This document shows positions 27,299 to 36,345 of a stretch of DNA of 64,000 nucleotides, in pieces. A program made the translations under genes and the position numbers. Origin of the DNA: an uncultured Tropicimonas sp. (GTDB lineage: Bacteria; Pseudomonadota; Alphaproteobacteria; Rhodobacterales; Rhodobacteraceae); assembly GCA_947495685.1 (NCBI GenBank), contig CANLZY010000009.1, forward strand, positions 62,001 to 126,000, read 5' to 3'. The number at the start of each line of letters is the position of its first letter. The stretch's first letter is position 1. The notes under the pieces are model-generated. The model made no database searches. It had not been told where the DNA came from and was given only the letters and a program-made list of their open reading frames with translations.

Positions 27299-27324
27299 GG
27301 CGCGGTCCTGTTCGGGGCCGCGCC
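27299..27324 (+). terminator. Terminator-like hairpin after amtB
   Basis: GGCGCGGTCC (27299-27308), loop TGTTCG, GGGCCGCGCC (27315-27324): 10 pairs including one G-U. ATTTC follows. It sits 7 nt past the amtB stop in the gap to the convergent RatA-like gene. Confidence 0.6.
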
Positions 27325-27366
27325 ATTTCAGACCGACCTTTGGCCGTACGGCAGCGCCTGAGCGCC

Positions 27367-27810
27367 TTAGCCGTACAGAACGTTGGCGCGTTTCTCGAAG
27401 GCGCCCATGATCTGCTTCTGGGCCTCGGTAAAGAACAGGCCGGCGGCCTTTTGCAGGATCTTGTTCTTGAACTCGAACTCGACGTGATAGTCGACCTCGC
27501 AGCCGCCCTCGACGTCGTGGAACGCCCATTTCGAGATCAGGAACTTGAACGGCCCGTCGATGTATTCGCTGACGATGGTCTTGCCAGCCTTGTCCAGGGT
27601 CACCCGTGTCCCGAATTTCTCGCGGAACACCTTGAACGAGATCACGAGGTCGGCAATCTCTATCTCCTTGTCGCCTTCGGGATGGCGGTCGCGAATGCGC
27701 GCCGCCGCCGTCCACGGCAGGAATTTCGGATAGGACTGGATGTCTGCCACGAGATCGTACATCTGTTCTGCGGTGTACGGCATGACTCGGTTGTCTGTAT
27801 GAGTGAGCAT
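27367..27810 (-). CDS. RatA/Coq10-like START-domain protein
   Basis: A 147-residue single-domain START/polyketide-cyclase-like protein. The N-terminus [31 protein letters not shown] is the family signature, and the C-terminal helix [17 protein letters not shown] is also typical. Homologues in mitochondria (Coq10) bind ubiquinone and help respiration; the E. coli homologue was described as ribosome-association inhibitor RatA. In an alphaproteobacterium the quinone-binding role is more likely. The ATG at 27810 gives the conserved N-terminus. Divergent from hpt. Confidence 0.88.
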   Translation of the reverse strand: MLTHTDNRVMPYTAEQMYDLVADIQSYPKFLPWTAAARIRDRHPEGDKEIEIADLVISFKVFREKFGTRVTLDKAGKTIVSEYIDGPFKFLISKWAFHDVEGGCEVDYHVEFEFKNKILQKAAGLFFTEAQKQIMGAFEKRANVLYG

Positions 27811-27895
27811 CGTGCGGCGATTGGCCCCTGTCTTCTCGGTTCGCATGTCTGGGGAAACATGTCGTAGACTTCGGCGGCAAGTTCAAGGGAACGCT

Positions 27896-28450
27896 ATGTC
27901 TTCGCGACCATACGTCATCGATCAACTGATCTCGGCCAAGTCCATCGCGGCCCGGATCGAGGATCTCGCCCGCGAGATCGAGACCGCCTATGTCGACACC
28001 AACAAGCTGGTGGTGGTGGGCCTGCTACGGGGCTCCTTCATCTTCATTGCCGACCTCGTGCGCGAGCTGGACCTGCCGGTGGAGGTCGATTTTCTCGAAG
28101 CGTCTTCCTACGGAAACACGATGAAATCCAGCCGCGAGGTGCGGATTCTGAAGGATCTGCGCGGCGAGATCGAAGGTCGCGACGTGCTGATCGTCGAAGA
28201 CATCATCGACACCGGCCACACCATGACCCGGGTCGCCGCCTTCCTGGAGGCTCGAAACCCCAAGCGGCTGAAAACCATCTGCCTGCTGGACAAACCCGCC
28301 CGTCGCGAGGTCGACTACAAGGCCACCTGGACCGGTTTCGAGATTCCGGACAGGTTCGTCGTCGGCTACGGCATCGACTTTGCACAACGCAACCGCAACC
28401 TGCCCTACATCGGCGCGGTGCGGTTTATCGACGAGCCCGAAGGCACCTAG
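27896..28450 (+). CDS. hpt: Hypoxanthine phosphoribosyltransferase
   Basis: A 184-residue purine salvage enzyme that joins hypoxanthine (and usually guanine) to PRPP. It has [16 protein letters not shown] (pyrophosphate loop), [10 protein letters not shown] (flexible loop), and the PRPP-binding signature [14 protein letters not shown], followed by [12 protein letters not shown] with the purine-contacting lysine. The ATG at 27896 follows AAGGGAAC. It would recycle the hypoxanthine formed by the adenine deaminase pathway at 53-61 kb, though the two are far apart. Confidence 0.95.
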   Translation: MSSRPYVIDQLISAKSIAARIEDLAREIETAYVDTNKLVVVGLLRGSFIFIADLVRELDLPVEVDFLEASSYGNTMKSSREVRILKDLRGEIEGRDVLIVEDIIDTGHTMTRVAAFLEARNPKRLKTICLLDKPARREVDYKATWTGFEIPDRFVVGYGIDFAQRNRNLPYIGAVRFIDEPEGT

Positions 28451-28550
28451 GGGCCGGCAACCCTGACCGACCTGCTGCCGCAGTACCGTGCGGCCAGCCA
28501 CAGGATGATCGACCGCTCCAACCCGCCGTTGTCCCAACCGGAGACTTGCC

Positions 28551-28742
28551 ATGCTCGGCCCACATTGGTTCTTTCGGATGAAACGCTGGGCACAGCACCC
28601 GCCGTCGCCCAAAAAGGTGGCGCTGGTGTTGGGCATCGTGGCGGTCTGCCTGGCGCTTTACGGGTTGGAAAAGGGCGGGTTGCTCCCCGAGTGGATGGCG
28701 GCAGAGCGAGTGGGGCGTGGCGTCGGCGCGCTGCGGTTCTGA
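28551..28742 (+). CDS. Small single-pass membrane protein (63 aa)
   Basis: A 63-residue hypothetical protein. A short basic N-terminal part (FFRMKRWAQHPPSPKK) is followed by one hydrophobic helix VALVLGIVAVCLALYGLE and a short tail. ATG preceded by GGAG 7 nt upstream. I recall similar short HPPS-motif proteins in Rhodobacteraceae genomes near cytochrome c genes, but cannot assign a role. Confidence 0.7.
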   Translation: MLGPHWFFRMKRWAQHPPSPKKVALVLGIVAVCLALYGLEKGGLLPEWMAAERVGRGVGALRF

Positions 28743-28879
28743 TCGACGCCTGACGGAAAGGGCCGTGGCGGAACCCTGCCGAAAAAGTCAGGCTTGGGCC
28801 TTTGCGCCTCGGCGCAGAACGCCCTAGATTGCCGGGGCATTAAAGGGGCCTTGGGGCCGACCTGAACCTGGAGGGCCGC

Positions 28880-29767
28880 ATGGGGCGTTTTCTTACCATA
28901 GTCATCGGTCTTCTGGTCGCACTGGTGGCCCTTGGGGTCTGGGTCACGCGGGCACAGCCCTTTGATGCCGACGAGCTTCCCACATTGACGGGCGATGCGC
29001 AGGCCGGGCGGCGAATCTTCCTCGCCGCGGGCTGTGCCTCGTGCCACGCAGATCGCGGCGCCGAAGTTCAGGACGCACCGATCCTGTCGGGGGGGCGCCG
29101 CATCGCCACCCAGTTCGGCACCTTTGTCACCCCCAACATTTCGTCCGACCCGGTGCATGGGATCGGCGATCAGGACCTGGCCGCGCTGGCCAGCGTGCTG
29201 CTGCGCGGCGTGAGCCCGGACGGGCGCCATCTGTATCCGGCGATGCCCTATACCTCCTTCAACAAGATGAAATTGCAGGATATTGCCGATCTGAAGGCCT
29301 ATCTGGACGGCCTGCCTGCCAGCGACACGCCGCGCGCGGCCAACGAGCTGGCCTTTCCCTATTCCCTGCGGCGCGGCGTCGGCCTGTGGAAACGGGCGAA
29401 CCTGAAACGCACCTTTGTCGGAGCGGCCCCCAGCCCGCAGATGGAACGCGGTCGATACCTGGTCGAGGCACTGGGGCATTGCGCCGAATGCCACACACCG
29501 CGCACCGGATCGGGTGGGCTGGACACCAGCCGCTGGATGGCCGGAAGCGTTGCGGAGGATGGACGCGAATCCGCGCCCAACATCACCCCGGCGGCGCTCG
29601 ACTGGGACAACGATCAGATTGCCTGGTACCTGGAAAGCGGCTTCACCCCCGGCCACGATACCGCCAGCCGTGAAATGGAATCCGTCATCGCCAACCTGAG
29701 CCAGTTGCCGGACGAGGACCTGAGGGCCATCGCCACCTATCTGGCGGGTCTGGCACCGATCAAATAG
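28880..29767 (+). CDS. Dihaem cytochrome c, membrane-anchored
   Basis: A 295-residue protein with one N-terminal signal-anchor (residues ~4-22) and two class I cytochrome c domains. Haem motifs: CASCH (C52-H56) and CAECH (C201-H205). YPAMPY near 120-124 probably supplies the Met ligand to haem 1. The arrangement resembles the cytochrome subunits of alcohol/aldehyde dehydrogenases, but those have three haems and no dehydrogenase gene is adjacent. It should work on the periplasmic side, passing electrons towards cytochrome c oxidase. Preceded by GGAGG. Confidence 0.9.
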   Translation: MGRFLTIVIGLLVALVALGVWVTRAQPFDADELPTLTGDAQAGRRIFLAAGCASCHADRGAEVQDAPILSGGRRIATQFGTFVTPNISSDPVHGIGDQDLAALASVLLRGVSPDGRHLYPAMPYTSFNKMKLQDIADLKAYLDGLPASDTPRAANELAFPYSLRRGVGLWKRANLKRTFVGAAPSPQMERGRYLVEALGHCAECHTPRTGSGGLDTSRWMAGSVAEDGRESAPNITPAALDWDNDQIAWYLESGFTPGHDTASREMESVIANLSQLPDEDLRAIATYLAGLAPIK

Positions 29768-29815
29768 GCTGTTGGATAGACAACGGGCAGGACCGGTGCG
29801 CTCCCCCGAACAATG

Positions 29816-30736
29816 TCAGGGCGCGGGCGATGCCTTGCGCCGGGCGGCCAGTCTTTCCCGGTTGATCAGGTAGATACCGGTCGCAAAGATGATCGCGGTG
29901 CCGACCCAGGTCCAACGGTCCGGCAACTGGTCAAAGATCAGCCAGCCGTAGAAGGTCGCCCAGATCATCAGGCTGTAGTGCATCGGGGCGATGACCACGA
30001 CCTCGGCCACCTCGAAGGCACGAATGATCAGGATTTCACCCGCAGCTGCAAGGGCGGCCATGGCCAGCAGGAACAGGACCGTCCCGAGGCCGTCCGGGTT
30101 TTCCCAGACAAACGGCAGCGGCACCGACAGCAGCAGAAAGCTCGACAGACCCGTGTAGATCAAGGTCGTGGAGGTGCGGTCCGATGCGGCCAGGATCCGG
30201 CTGAGGATCTGGCGTGTCGCAAAGAAGCCCACCGCCGCCAGCACCAGGAAGATGGCCGGATCAAAGACCCCCATGCCGGGGCGGATCACGATCAACGCGC
30301 CGACGAAACCAAGCACAACCGCACTCCAGCGGTGTTTGCCGACCTTCTCGCCCAGGAAAACCGCACCGAGAACAGTGACCAGGAAGGGGGCCACAAAGGA
30401 CACGGCCACGGCATCGGCGATGGGCACATACCGGATCGCGGTCACGAAACAGATCGCTGACATCACGGCCGTGGCGCCACGGACGATCTGCAACACGGGG
30501 CGGCGTGTCTTCAGCAGCGACAGGCCCTTGGTGGCCAACAGCAGAACCGCGACCGAGACGAGCCCCATCTGCCGGAACCAGACGATCTGCAACGGATGCA
30601 CGGTTTCGGTCATGATCTTTGCCATGGCGTCGACCAGGGCAAACAGGAAAAAGCCCGCGCCGAGCAACATCAACCCACGCAAGTTGCGGTTGGCGGAGTC
30701 GGACTCCGACGGGTCGGAAACGGGAATCGTATGCAT
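29816..30736 (-). CDS. EamA/DMT-family transporter
   Basis: A 306-residue inner-membrane protein with ten hydrophobic segments in two EamA repeats (first from LRGLMLLGAGFFLFALVDAMAKI). The second repeat begins near residue 165. Family members export amino acids, metabolites or purine derivatives; the substrate here is not visible. ATG at 30736 with AGGA about 5 nt upstream is preferred to a start 12 codons earlier. Convergent with the dihaem cytochrome gene. Confidence 0.88.
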   Translation of the reverse strand: MHTIPVSDPSESDSANRNLRGLMLLGAGFFLFALVDAMAKIMTETVHPLQIVWFRQMGLVSVAVLLLATKGLSLLKTRRPVLQIVRGATAVMSAICFVTAIRYVPIADAVAVSFVAPFLVTVLGAVFLGEKVGKHRWSAVVLGFVGALIVIRPGMGVFDPAIFLVLAAVGFFATRQILSRILAASDRTSTTLIYTGLSSFLLLSVPLPFVWENPDGLGTVLFLLAMAALAAAGEILIIRAFEVAEVVVIAPMHYSLMIWATFYGWLIFDQLPDRWTWVGTAIIFATGIYLINRERLAARRKASPAP

Positions 30737-31045
30737 GAAAGTCCTGTCGAGGCGAACCGCGCCGATACGCAATGGTCATATCGGTCGCATCCGTGGCAAC
30801 CTGCTACACCCCCGCACCCAAGGAGACAACTGCGATCGCCGCCCGACGCCGGGGCGTCTGCCGCGAAGACGAGACAGACCGGACGGAGTCACCTTGATCG
30901 GCGGACCAGCCTCGGACGGGATAGGCCTCCGCATAGAGTGTCACAACACGGCGTTGGTCCGGGGTGGTTTCCCCGCCGATGCCATGGCCACAACAGCAAA
31001 GGGCCGCCTGTTGGGGCGGCCCTTGGTATCTGTCTGATGTTGCGG
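30737..31045. other. 309-bp gap between the EamA gene and lipA
   Basis: The left part should hold the promoter of the EamA gene. The right end holds the lipA terminator hairpin. I saw no supported coding sequence or RNA gene in it. Confidence 0.6.
30999..31024 (-). terminator. Intrinsic terminator of lipA
   Basis: On the minus strand, AAGGGCCGCC, a 6-nt loop, then GGCGGCCCTT form a perfect 10-bp stem directly followed by TTTGCTGTT. It ends 22 nt beyond the lipA stop. Strong stem plus partial U-tract. Confidence 0.75.
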
Positions 31046-31996
31046 TCAGGCGCGGCCCATTTTCTCCAGACGGGCGGCCCGAAGACGGGCGAAATCGTCG
31101 CCCGCGTGATAGCTCGACCGGGTCAGCGGTGTGGCCGACACCATCAGGAACCCCTTGCCAAAGGCAGCCTTCTCGTAGGCCTTGAACTCATCGGGGGTCA
31201 CGAACCGTTCCACCGCGTGGTGCTTGGGCGTCGGCTGCAAGTACTGGCCGATGGTCAGGAAATCGATATCGGCGGCGCGCATGTCGTCCATGACCTGCTG
31301 CACGCCCTGCTTGTCCTCGCCCAGTCCAACCATGATGCCCGACTTGGTGAACATCGTCGGATCAAGTTCCTTGACCCGCTGCAACAGTCGCAAGCTGTGG
31401 AAATAGCGCGCGCCGGGGCGCACCGTCGGATACAGGCCCGGAACCGTTTCGAGGTTGTGGTTGAACACGTCCGGTTTTGCCGCGACCACGATTTCCAGAA
31501 CGCTGTCGTCGCATTTCAGGAAGTCCGGCGTCAGGATCTCGATCGTGGTATCGGGCGCCCGGTGGCGAATGGCCCGAATGGTCTGGGCAAAGTGTTCTGC
31601 CCCGCCATCTTCCAGATCATCGCGGTCGACCGAGGTGATGACGACGTGCTTCAGGCCCAGCTTTTGCACCGCGTCGCCGACCCGGCCCGGTTCGAACACA
31701 TCCAGCGCACTGGGCTTGCCCGTGGCGACGTTGCAGAAGGTGCAACCCCGGGTGCAGATCTCGCCCATGATCATCATGGTCGCGTGGCCGCGGCTCCAGC
31801 ATTCGCCCACATTCGGGCAACCGGCCTCTTCGCAGACCGTCGGCAGGTTGTGGTCCCGCAGAATCTTGTGCGTGTCGTTGTACCCCTGGCCGCCGGGGGC
31901 CTTCACCCTGATCCAGCTTGGCTTCTTGGGTTGGGCATTGTCGGGCCGGTGGGCCTTTTCGGGGTGGCGTTCGCCGGGGACCTTCAGATCGCGCAT
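31046..31996 (-). CDS. lipA: Lipoyl synthase
   Basis: A 316-residue radical-SAM enzyme that inserts two sulfurs into octanoyl groups on lipoyl domains. The auxiliary cluster ligands C55, C60 and C66 lie in [12 protein letters not shown]; the radical-SAM ligands C81, C85 and C88 are in CTRGCTFC. The C-terminal RSSYHAGDD carries the conserved RSSY. The ATG at 31996 has GAGGT 6 nt upstream; the frame is open further but without conservation. Followed by its own terminator. Confidence 0.97.
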   Translation of the reverse strand: MRDLKVPGERHPEKAHRPDNAQPKKPSWIRVKAPGGQGYNDTHKILRDHNLPTVCEEAGCPNVGECWSRGHATMMIMGEICTRGCTFCNVATGKPSALDVFEPGRVGDAVQKLGLKHVVITSVDRDDLEDGGAEHFAQTIRAIRHRAPDTTIEILTPDFLKCDDSVLEIVVAAKPDVFNHNLETVPGLYPTVRPGARYFHSLRLLQRVKELDPTMFTKSGIMVGLGEDKQGVQQVMDDMRAADIDFLTIGQYLQPTPKHHAVERFVTPDEFKAYEKAAFGKGFLMVSATPLTRSSYHAGDDFARLRAARLEKMGRA

Positions 31997-32259
31997 CTTT
32001 TCACCTCGCAGTTGGAGCGTCTGTAAGCGCCCCGGCCCCGAATGTAACATCAATTTCTTGCTTGTCCCGGTTTGCATGGCGGAATTGCCGCAATTGCATC
32101 GCTTTGGACCGGCTCGTGGCGCCATTCACTCTCCACATAGCCGTTATGCACTCGCAGCGTTGCAGTTGCAGAAAGCAGGTGCTCGGTTAGAATGATTCCA
32201 ATTTTCCGCTGTGCCTCGGCCCGCCGGTTCCCTCACCACGTCACGACAAGGATCAGTCC

Positions 32260-32808
32260 ATGCAAGTTGGTTACACACTCCCCAAGGTCACCTTTCACAC
32301 CCGTGTTCGCGACGAGAGCATCGGTGGCAGCAACCCGTTCCGCTGGCAGGACATGAGCACCGACGATTACTTCGCCGGCAAGCGCGTGGTGCTGTTTTCG
32401 CTGCCGGGGGCCTTCACCCCCACCTGCTCCACCTACCAGTTGCCCGGTTTCGAGAACGGCTTTGCCGATTTCGCCACCTTCGGTGTCGACGAGATCTATT
32501 GCATGTCGGTCAACGACAGCTTCGTGATGAACAAGTGGGCGCAAGGCCAGGAACTGGCCAACGTCAAGGTCATCCCGGACGGATCGGGTGAATTCACCCG
32601 CCGCATGGGGATGTTGGTGCGCAAGGACAACCTGGGCTTTGGCCTGCGCTCCTGGCGCTATGCCGCCGTCATCCGCGACGGTGTGGTCGAAGGCTGGTTC
32701 GAGGAACCCGGCATCGCCGACAACCACGGCGAAGACCCCTACGGCGTGTCCTCGCCCGAAACGGTTCTGGCCTGGCTGAAGCAGGACGCCGCCAGCGCCG
32801 CGGCCTGA
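32260..32808 (+). CDS. Peroxiredoxin (Prx5/AhpC-TSA type)
   Basis: A 182-residue atypical peroxiredoxin of the Prx5 (type II) group. The peroxidatic cysteine is C56 in PGAFTPTCS. It reduces hydrogen peroxide and alkyl hydroperoxides using glutaredoxin/glutathione or thioredoxin in the cytoplasm. No glutaredoxin domain is fused. Single gene, divergent from lipA across 263 bp, with a strong terminator 32 nt after the stop. Confidence 0.94.
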   Translation: MQVGYTLPKVTFHTRVRDESIGGSNPFRWQDMSTDDYFAGKRVVLFSLPGAFTPTCSTYQLPGFENGFADFATFGVDEIYCMSVNDSFVMNKWAQGQELANVKVIPDGSGEFTRRMGMLVRKDNLGFGLRSWRYAAVIRDGVVEGWFEEPGIADNHGEDPYGVSSPETVLAWLKQDAASAAA

Positions 32809-32840
32809 CAGACGCCCATCGCGGGACAGCGTCTCGGACC

Positions 32841-32866
32841 GGACCCGGCAAGTTGTTGCCGGGTCC
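32841..32866 (+). terminator. Intrinsic terminator of the peroxiredoxin gene
   Basis: GGACCCGGCAA-GTTG-TTGCCGGGTCC: perfect 11-bp stem with a 4-nt loop, then TTTCTTGT. Textbook rho-independent terminator. Confidence 0.9.
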
Positions 32867-33014
32867 TTTCTTGTGGAACGCCTGATGGTTGTTGTGCCCG
32901 TTCCTCTGGGTGCCGAACCGCGTGTGGGTGCGCCGCACAACCCCAGAAGGTGAACCGCATGAGCACCGAGGTCGAAGAGATCACGGCTTTTCGAGCCCGG
33001 ATCTGCGGCGCGCC

Positions 33015-33638
33015 TCAGCCGGTTTCTTCCTGACGGCAGTTCAGCGCCTGACCGGTGGCGGCGTCCAGGGTCGCCTCCGCACCCTGAGTCCAGAACACGT
33101 AGGTGCCGTCCTGATAGACATCCGTTTCGTACTTCGCCCCCGAGGCTGACGGCACCCGGGGAAGCACAACAGCGGTGTCGCGCCAACGCAACGAGACCAA
33201 CGGGGCGTCGGTATTCACGAAGACCGCGCTGACCAGCGCACCCAACCCGTCGCAAGCATAGGCAAACGGACCGGTCGAGGCACCCTCGCCCGCACGGGCG
33301 TCCGCGTATCCGGTGCGGAGCTCGTCAATCCTCAGGGCATAACTGGCCGCGATGCAGGCGTTGATCCCGTCGACCTCGTTCCAGCATTCGTTGCGCCCCT
33401 TCACCCAGCCTCGCTGGATCTCCTTCAACTCCTGTGCTCGATCAGCCGACACGTTTGGCCCGTTCAGTGCCAAGGCATAGATCCGGGACAGTTCCACATC
33501 CAGCGCCGCCAGCGCGGCGGAACCGCAAATGGCGGTTTCCACCTCGTGACTGGCCCTGGCACAATCAAAACTGGGGTCTGCCTGCACGGCAACCGCGCTC
33601 AGTGTCAGGATCGTGGCGGCTGTCAGGCGAAGCTTCAT
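33015..33638 (-). CDS. LprI-MliC fusion, probable lysozyme inhibitor
   Basis: A 207-residue exported protein. Signal peptide to about A20 (VAVQA). Residues ~22-105 match the LprI N-terminal domain (DUF1311): FDCARASHEVETAICGSAALAALD and LKEIQRGWVKGRNEC. From about 122 an MliC/PliC-type C-lysozyme-inhibitor domain follows (YACDGLG, VVLPRVPSASGAKYE, YVFWTQGAEATLD, NCRQ), including the conserved SGxxY loop that inserts into the lysozyme active site. It should protect periplasmic peptidoglycan from c-type lysozymes. Divergent from lrgAB. Confidence 0.85.
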   Translation of the reverse strand: MKLRLTAATILTLSAVAVQADPSFDCARASHEVETAICGSAALAALDVELSRIYALALNGPNVSADRAQELKEIQRGWVKGRNECWNEVDGINACIAASYALRIDELRTGYADARAGEGASTGPFAYACDGLGALVSAVFVNTDAPLVSLRWRDTAVVLPRVPSASGAKYETDVYQDGTYVFWTQGAEATLDAATGQALNCRQEETG

Positions 33639-33780
33639 TTCAAGGTCTCCAAGTCATCGGTCCGTCCGCAATGTGGAGGATTCCGTGCAAAAGGCAAATT
33701 CGGATCTCTCATGCGGGGGCTTGCGTCGCCCTGCCCCGCCCGGTCAACTGGCCGGACCCCGGACCGTTGGAGCGCGCGCC

Positions 33781-34134
33781 ATGTTGACTTACCTCACCCT
33801 GATCTTTTCCTGCCAGTTGGTCGGGGAGTTGTTGGCCCAGGCCCTGCACCTGCCAGTCCCGGGACCGGTCCTGGGCATGGTGCTGCTGTTCCTGTTCCTG
33901 GCGATCCGGGGCAGCATTCCGCGGGATCTGGAGATCACGGCCGACGGGTTGCTGCGGCACCTGTCGCTGTTGTTTGTCCCGGCGGGCACCGGGGTCATGC
34001 TGCATTTCAGGCTTCTGGGGGACGACTGGCTGCCGATTGCCGCCGCCCTGCTGGTCAGCACGGTTCTGACAATCGTGGTGACGGCGTTGGTGATGACGCG
34101 CCTGTCCCGTCCGGCCCCGGAGACGCCGGAATGA
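33781..34134 (+). CDS. lrgA: CidA/LrgA family membrane protein
   Basis: A 117-residue holin-like membrane protein with four hydrophobic segments. Conserved FSCQLVGELLAQALHLPVPGPVLGMVLL and LLFVPAGTGVM. Partner of LrgB; the pair influences murein hydrolase activity and, in some bacteria, pyruvate transport. ATG has GGAG 10 nt upstream. The stop overlaps the ATG of lrgB (ATGA). Confidence 0.92.
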   Translation: MLTYLTLIFSCQLVGELLAQALHLPVPGPVLGMVLLFLFLAIRGSIPRDLEITADGLLRHLSLLFVPAGTGVMLHFRLLGDDWLPIAAALLVSTVLTIVVTALVMTRLSRPAPETPE

Positions 34135-34847
34135 CCGAGATCCGCGACATCTGGGTCTATCTCAGCACCACGCCGCTGCTGCATCTGACGCTGACGCTGG
34201 TCGCGTTCCAGGTCGCCGACCTGCTGTGGCAGAAAAGCGGGCGCAACCCGTTGCTGAACCCGGTGATGATCAGCGTCGTGCTGCTTGTCGGGCTGCTTCT
34301 GATCACCGGCACCTCCTACGAGACGTATTTCGAGGGCGCCCAGTTCGTGCACTTCCTGCTCGGTCCGGCCACGGTGGCGCTGGCGATCCCGCTGTACAGG
34401 CAGTTTGACCGGGTCCGCCGTTCGGCCTTGGCGTTGCTGGTCAGCCTGTTGGCCGGGTCGCTGACGGCGATGGTCTCGGCGATCGGGCTGGGGCTGTTGC
34501 TGGGGGCATCGCAGGACACGCTGGTGTCGCTGGCGCCCAAATCGGTCACGGCACCGGTCGCCATGGGGATCTCGGAGCAACTGGGCGGCTTGCCCTCGCT
34601 GACGGCGGTGCTGGTGATCCTGACCGGGATTTCCGGCGCCATGTTAGGGCCGGTGGTGCTGTCCCGGCTCGGCATTCGCGACCCGGCGGCGCAAGGGGTC
34701 GCGATGGGAACGGCCAGCCACGGCATCGGCACGGCGCGGGCGCTGCAATCCAGCGAACTGGCCGGTGCGTTTTCAGGGCTTGCGATGGGCCTGAACGCGC
34801 TTGCCACGGCCATCCTGTTGCCGCTGATCTGGCAGTTGGTGTTCTGA
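34131..34847 (+). CDS. lrgB: LrgB family membrane protein
   Basis: A 238-residue membrane protein with about seven hydrophobic segments. Conserved regions: NPLLNPVMISVVLL, FLLGPATVALAIPLY, PKSVTAPVAMGI and GTASHGIGTARALQ. Works with LrgA, whose gene it overlaps by 4 nt. Confidence 0.94.
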   Translation: MTEIRDIWVYLSTTPLLHLTLTLVAFQVADLLWQKSGRNPLLNPVMISVVLLVGLLLITGTSYETYFEGAQFVHFLLGPATVALAIPLYRQFDRVRRSALALLVSLLAGSLTAMVSAIGLGLLLGASQDTLVSLAPKSVTAPVAMGISEQLGGLPSLTAVLVILTGISGAMLGPVVLSRLGIRDPAAQGVAMGTASHGIGTARALQSSELAGAFSGLAMGLNALATAILLPLIWQLVF

Positions 34848-35111
34848 CCCGTTGGCGATGACCGCTGTGGGCAGAACAACACACCCGCCGCCCGCGCCAA
34901 TCAAACGTCTCGCCCAGGCGATCAAAACACTTCAATTTGGGGGCACGACGCTGCGTTGCCGGGGATGGTGGCACCGCCGCACAGGGGATCGCCCCCTTGC
35001 CCACATCCCGGCCACGCAGCGCGGTTGCGCCGTTCGGAATGCTGTGTGACCAACCTGTAGTGACAAGTAACCACCCCGTTCCCGGCCCTACATCTCCCAC
35101 AGAAGGAGCGC

Positions 35112-36224
35112 ATGATGACTCGAGCAGTCACACTTTTCGGCACCGGCACCACGTTGGCCGCCCTGACCATGGCCACCACGGCGATGGGCCAAAGCTACAG
35201 CAATGACACCGGCGGATCGGTGACCTTCTATGGACAGGCAAGCCCGGCCTACCTGCAGTTCGATGATGGCGAAAAAAGCTATGGGGACCTGGTCGACAAC
35301 ACGCGCTCCAATACCCGGGTCGGGTTCCTGCTGGATCAGGTCCTTGGCAACGGTCAGAAGCTGGTGTTCAACTTCGAGACCGCCCTTGGCGCCCCGGGGT
35401 CCAGCAGTTTCTCGCAGGACTCCGATCCGGTCTGGACCTGGGAAAAGACCGACCTGCGCAAGATCGACCTCGCCTGGTCCGGGACCTTCGGTACATTCTC
35501 CATCGGTCAGGGCAGCATGGCCTCGGACGGGATTGCGACGAATGACCTGTCCGGCACGACGATGGCCAGCACCGTCACAACCGCCGACTCGGCTGGTGGC
35601 TACCTGTTCCGGCTTGGCGACGGTGACCTGTCGGATGTGACCATCGGCAATGTCTTCAGCGACTTCGACGGAGGCCGAAAGGGGCGTGTGCGCTATGACA
35701 CGCCCTCGTTCAACGGGTTCACGCTGGCCGCATCCTATGGTCAGGAGATCCTGGCGGAAGACGACGACCGGGATTTCTACGACATCGCGGCCTTCTATCA
35801 GGGCGACGCGGGCGACATGAAGGTCCGGGCCGGGTTGGGCTATGCCTGGGTCGAGGATGATGGCGACACCAGTGAAGCCTATGCCGGCTCGGTGTCGGTG
35901 CTGCATGGCCCGACCGGCCTGAACGGCACATTGGCCGCCGGTGGCAGGCCCGATGGCGCTCACTATGTCTATGGCAAGGCCGGCTGGATCGCCAACCTGA
36001 CGGACGTCGGCGGCACCGCCTTTTCGGCCGACTACTATAGCGGCCAGGATTTCGGCACCGATGGGTCGGAGTCGACCCAATGGGGCGTTCAGGCCACCCA
36101 GAACTTCGACGACCTGAATCTCGAAGCCTATCTCGGCTATGCCGCCTACACCTTTGACGATGACAGCGGGGCCGACTACCAGGACGCCAGTTCTGTCCTC
36201 GCCGGCATTCGCTGGAAGTTCTGA
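35112..36224 (+). CDS. Porin, alphaproteobacterial type
   Basis: A 370-residue outer-membrane beta-barrel. Signal peptide ends near residue 26 (TTAMG-QS). The mature protein begins with a strand VTFYGQASPAYLQFDDG, has repeated alternating hydrophobic strands separated by Asp-rich loops, and ends in ILAGIRWKF, with the C-terminal aromatic Phe needed for barrel assembly. It forms a diffusion channel for small solutes. ATG (35112) has AAGGAG 3 nt upstream. Followed by a long hairpin. Confidence 0.9.
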   Translation: MMTRAVTLFGTGTTLAALTMATTAMGQSYSNDTGGSVTFYGQASPAYLQFDDGEKSYGDLVDNTRSNTRVGFLLDQVLGNGQKLVFNFETALGAPGSSSFSQDSDPVWTWEKTDLRKIDLAWSGTFGTFSIGQGSMASDGIATNDLSGTTMASTVTTADSAGGYLFRLGDGDLSDVTIGNVFSDFDGGRKGRVRYDTPSFNGFTLAASYGQEILAEDDDRDFYDIAAFYQGDAGDMKVRAGLGYAWVEDDGDTSEAYAGSVSVLHGPTGLNGTLAAGGRPDGAHYVYGKAGWIANLTDVGGTAFSADYYSGQDFGTDGSESTQWGVQATQNFDDLNLEAYLGYAAYTFDDDSGADYQDASSVLAGIRWKF

Positions 36225-36230
36225 CCCTGT

Positions 36231-36273
36231 CAGGGCGACGACGGGCCGTGCGCCAGGCCCCGTCGTCGCCCTG
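36231..36273 (+). terminator. Long hairpin after the porin gene
   Basis: CAGGGCGACGACGGG (36231-36245) pairs perfectly with CCCGTCGTCGCCCTG (36259-36273), a 15-bp stem 7 nt past the stop. There is no clear T-run. It is a terminator or an mRNA 3'-end stabiliser, as is common for abundant porin messages. Confidence 0.65.
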
Positions 36274-36345
36274 ATCGGCTGTCGTGTCACGTTGCCCGTG
36301 TCGGCCTGATCGTGACACCAGTGGGTAAACGACCGGAGCCAAGGC

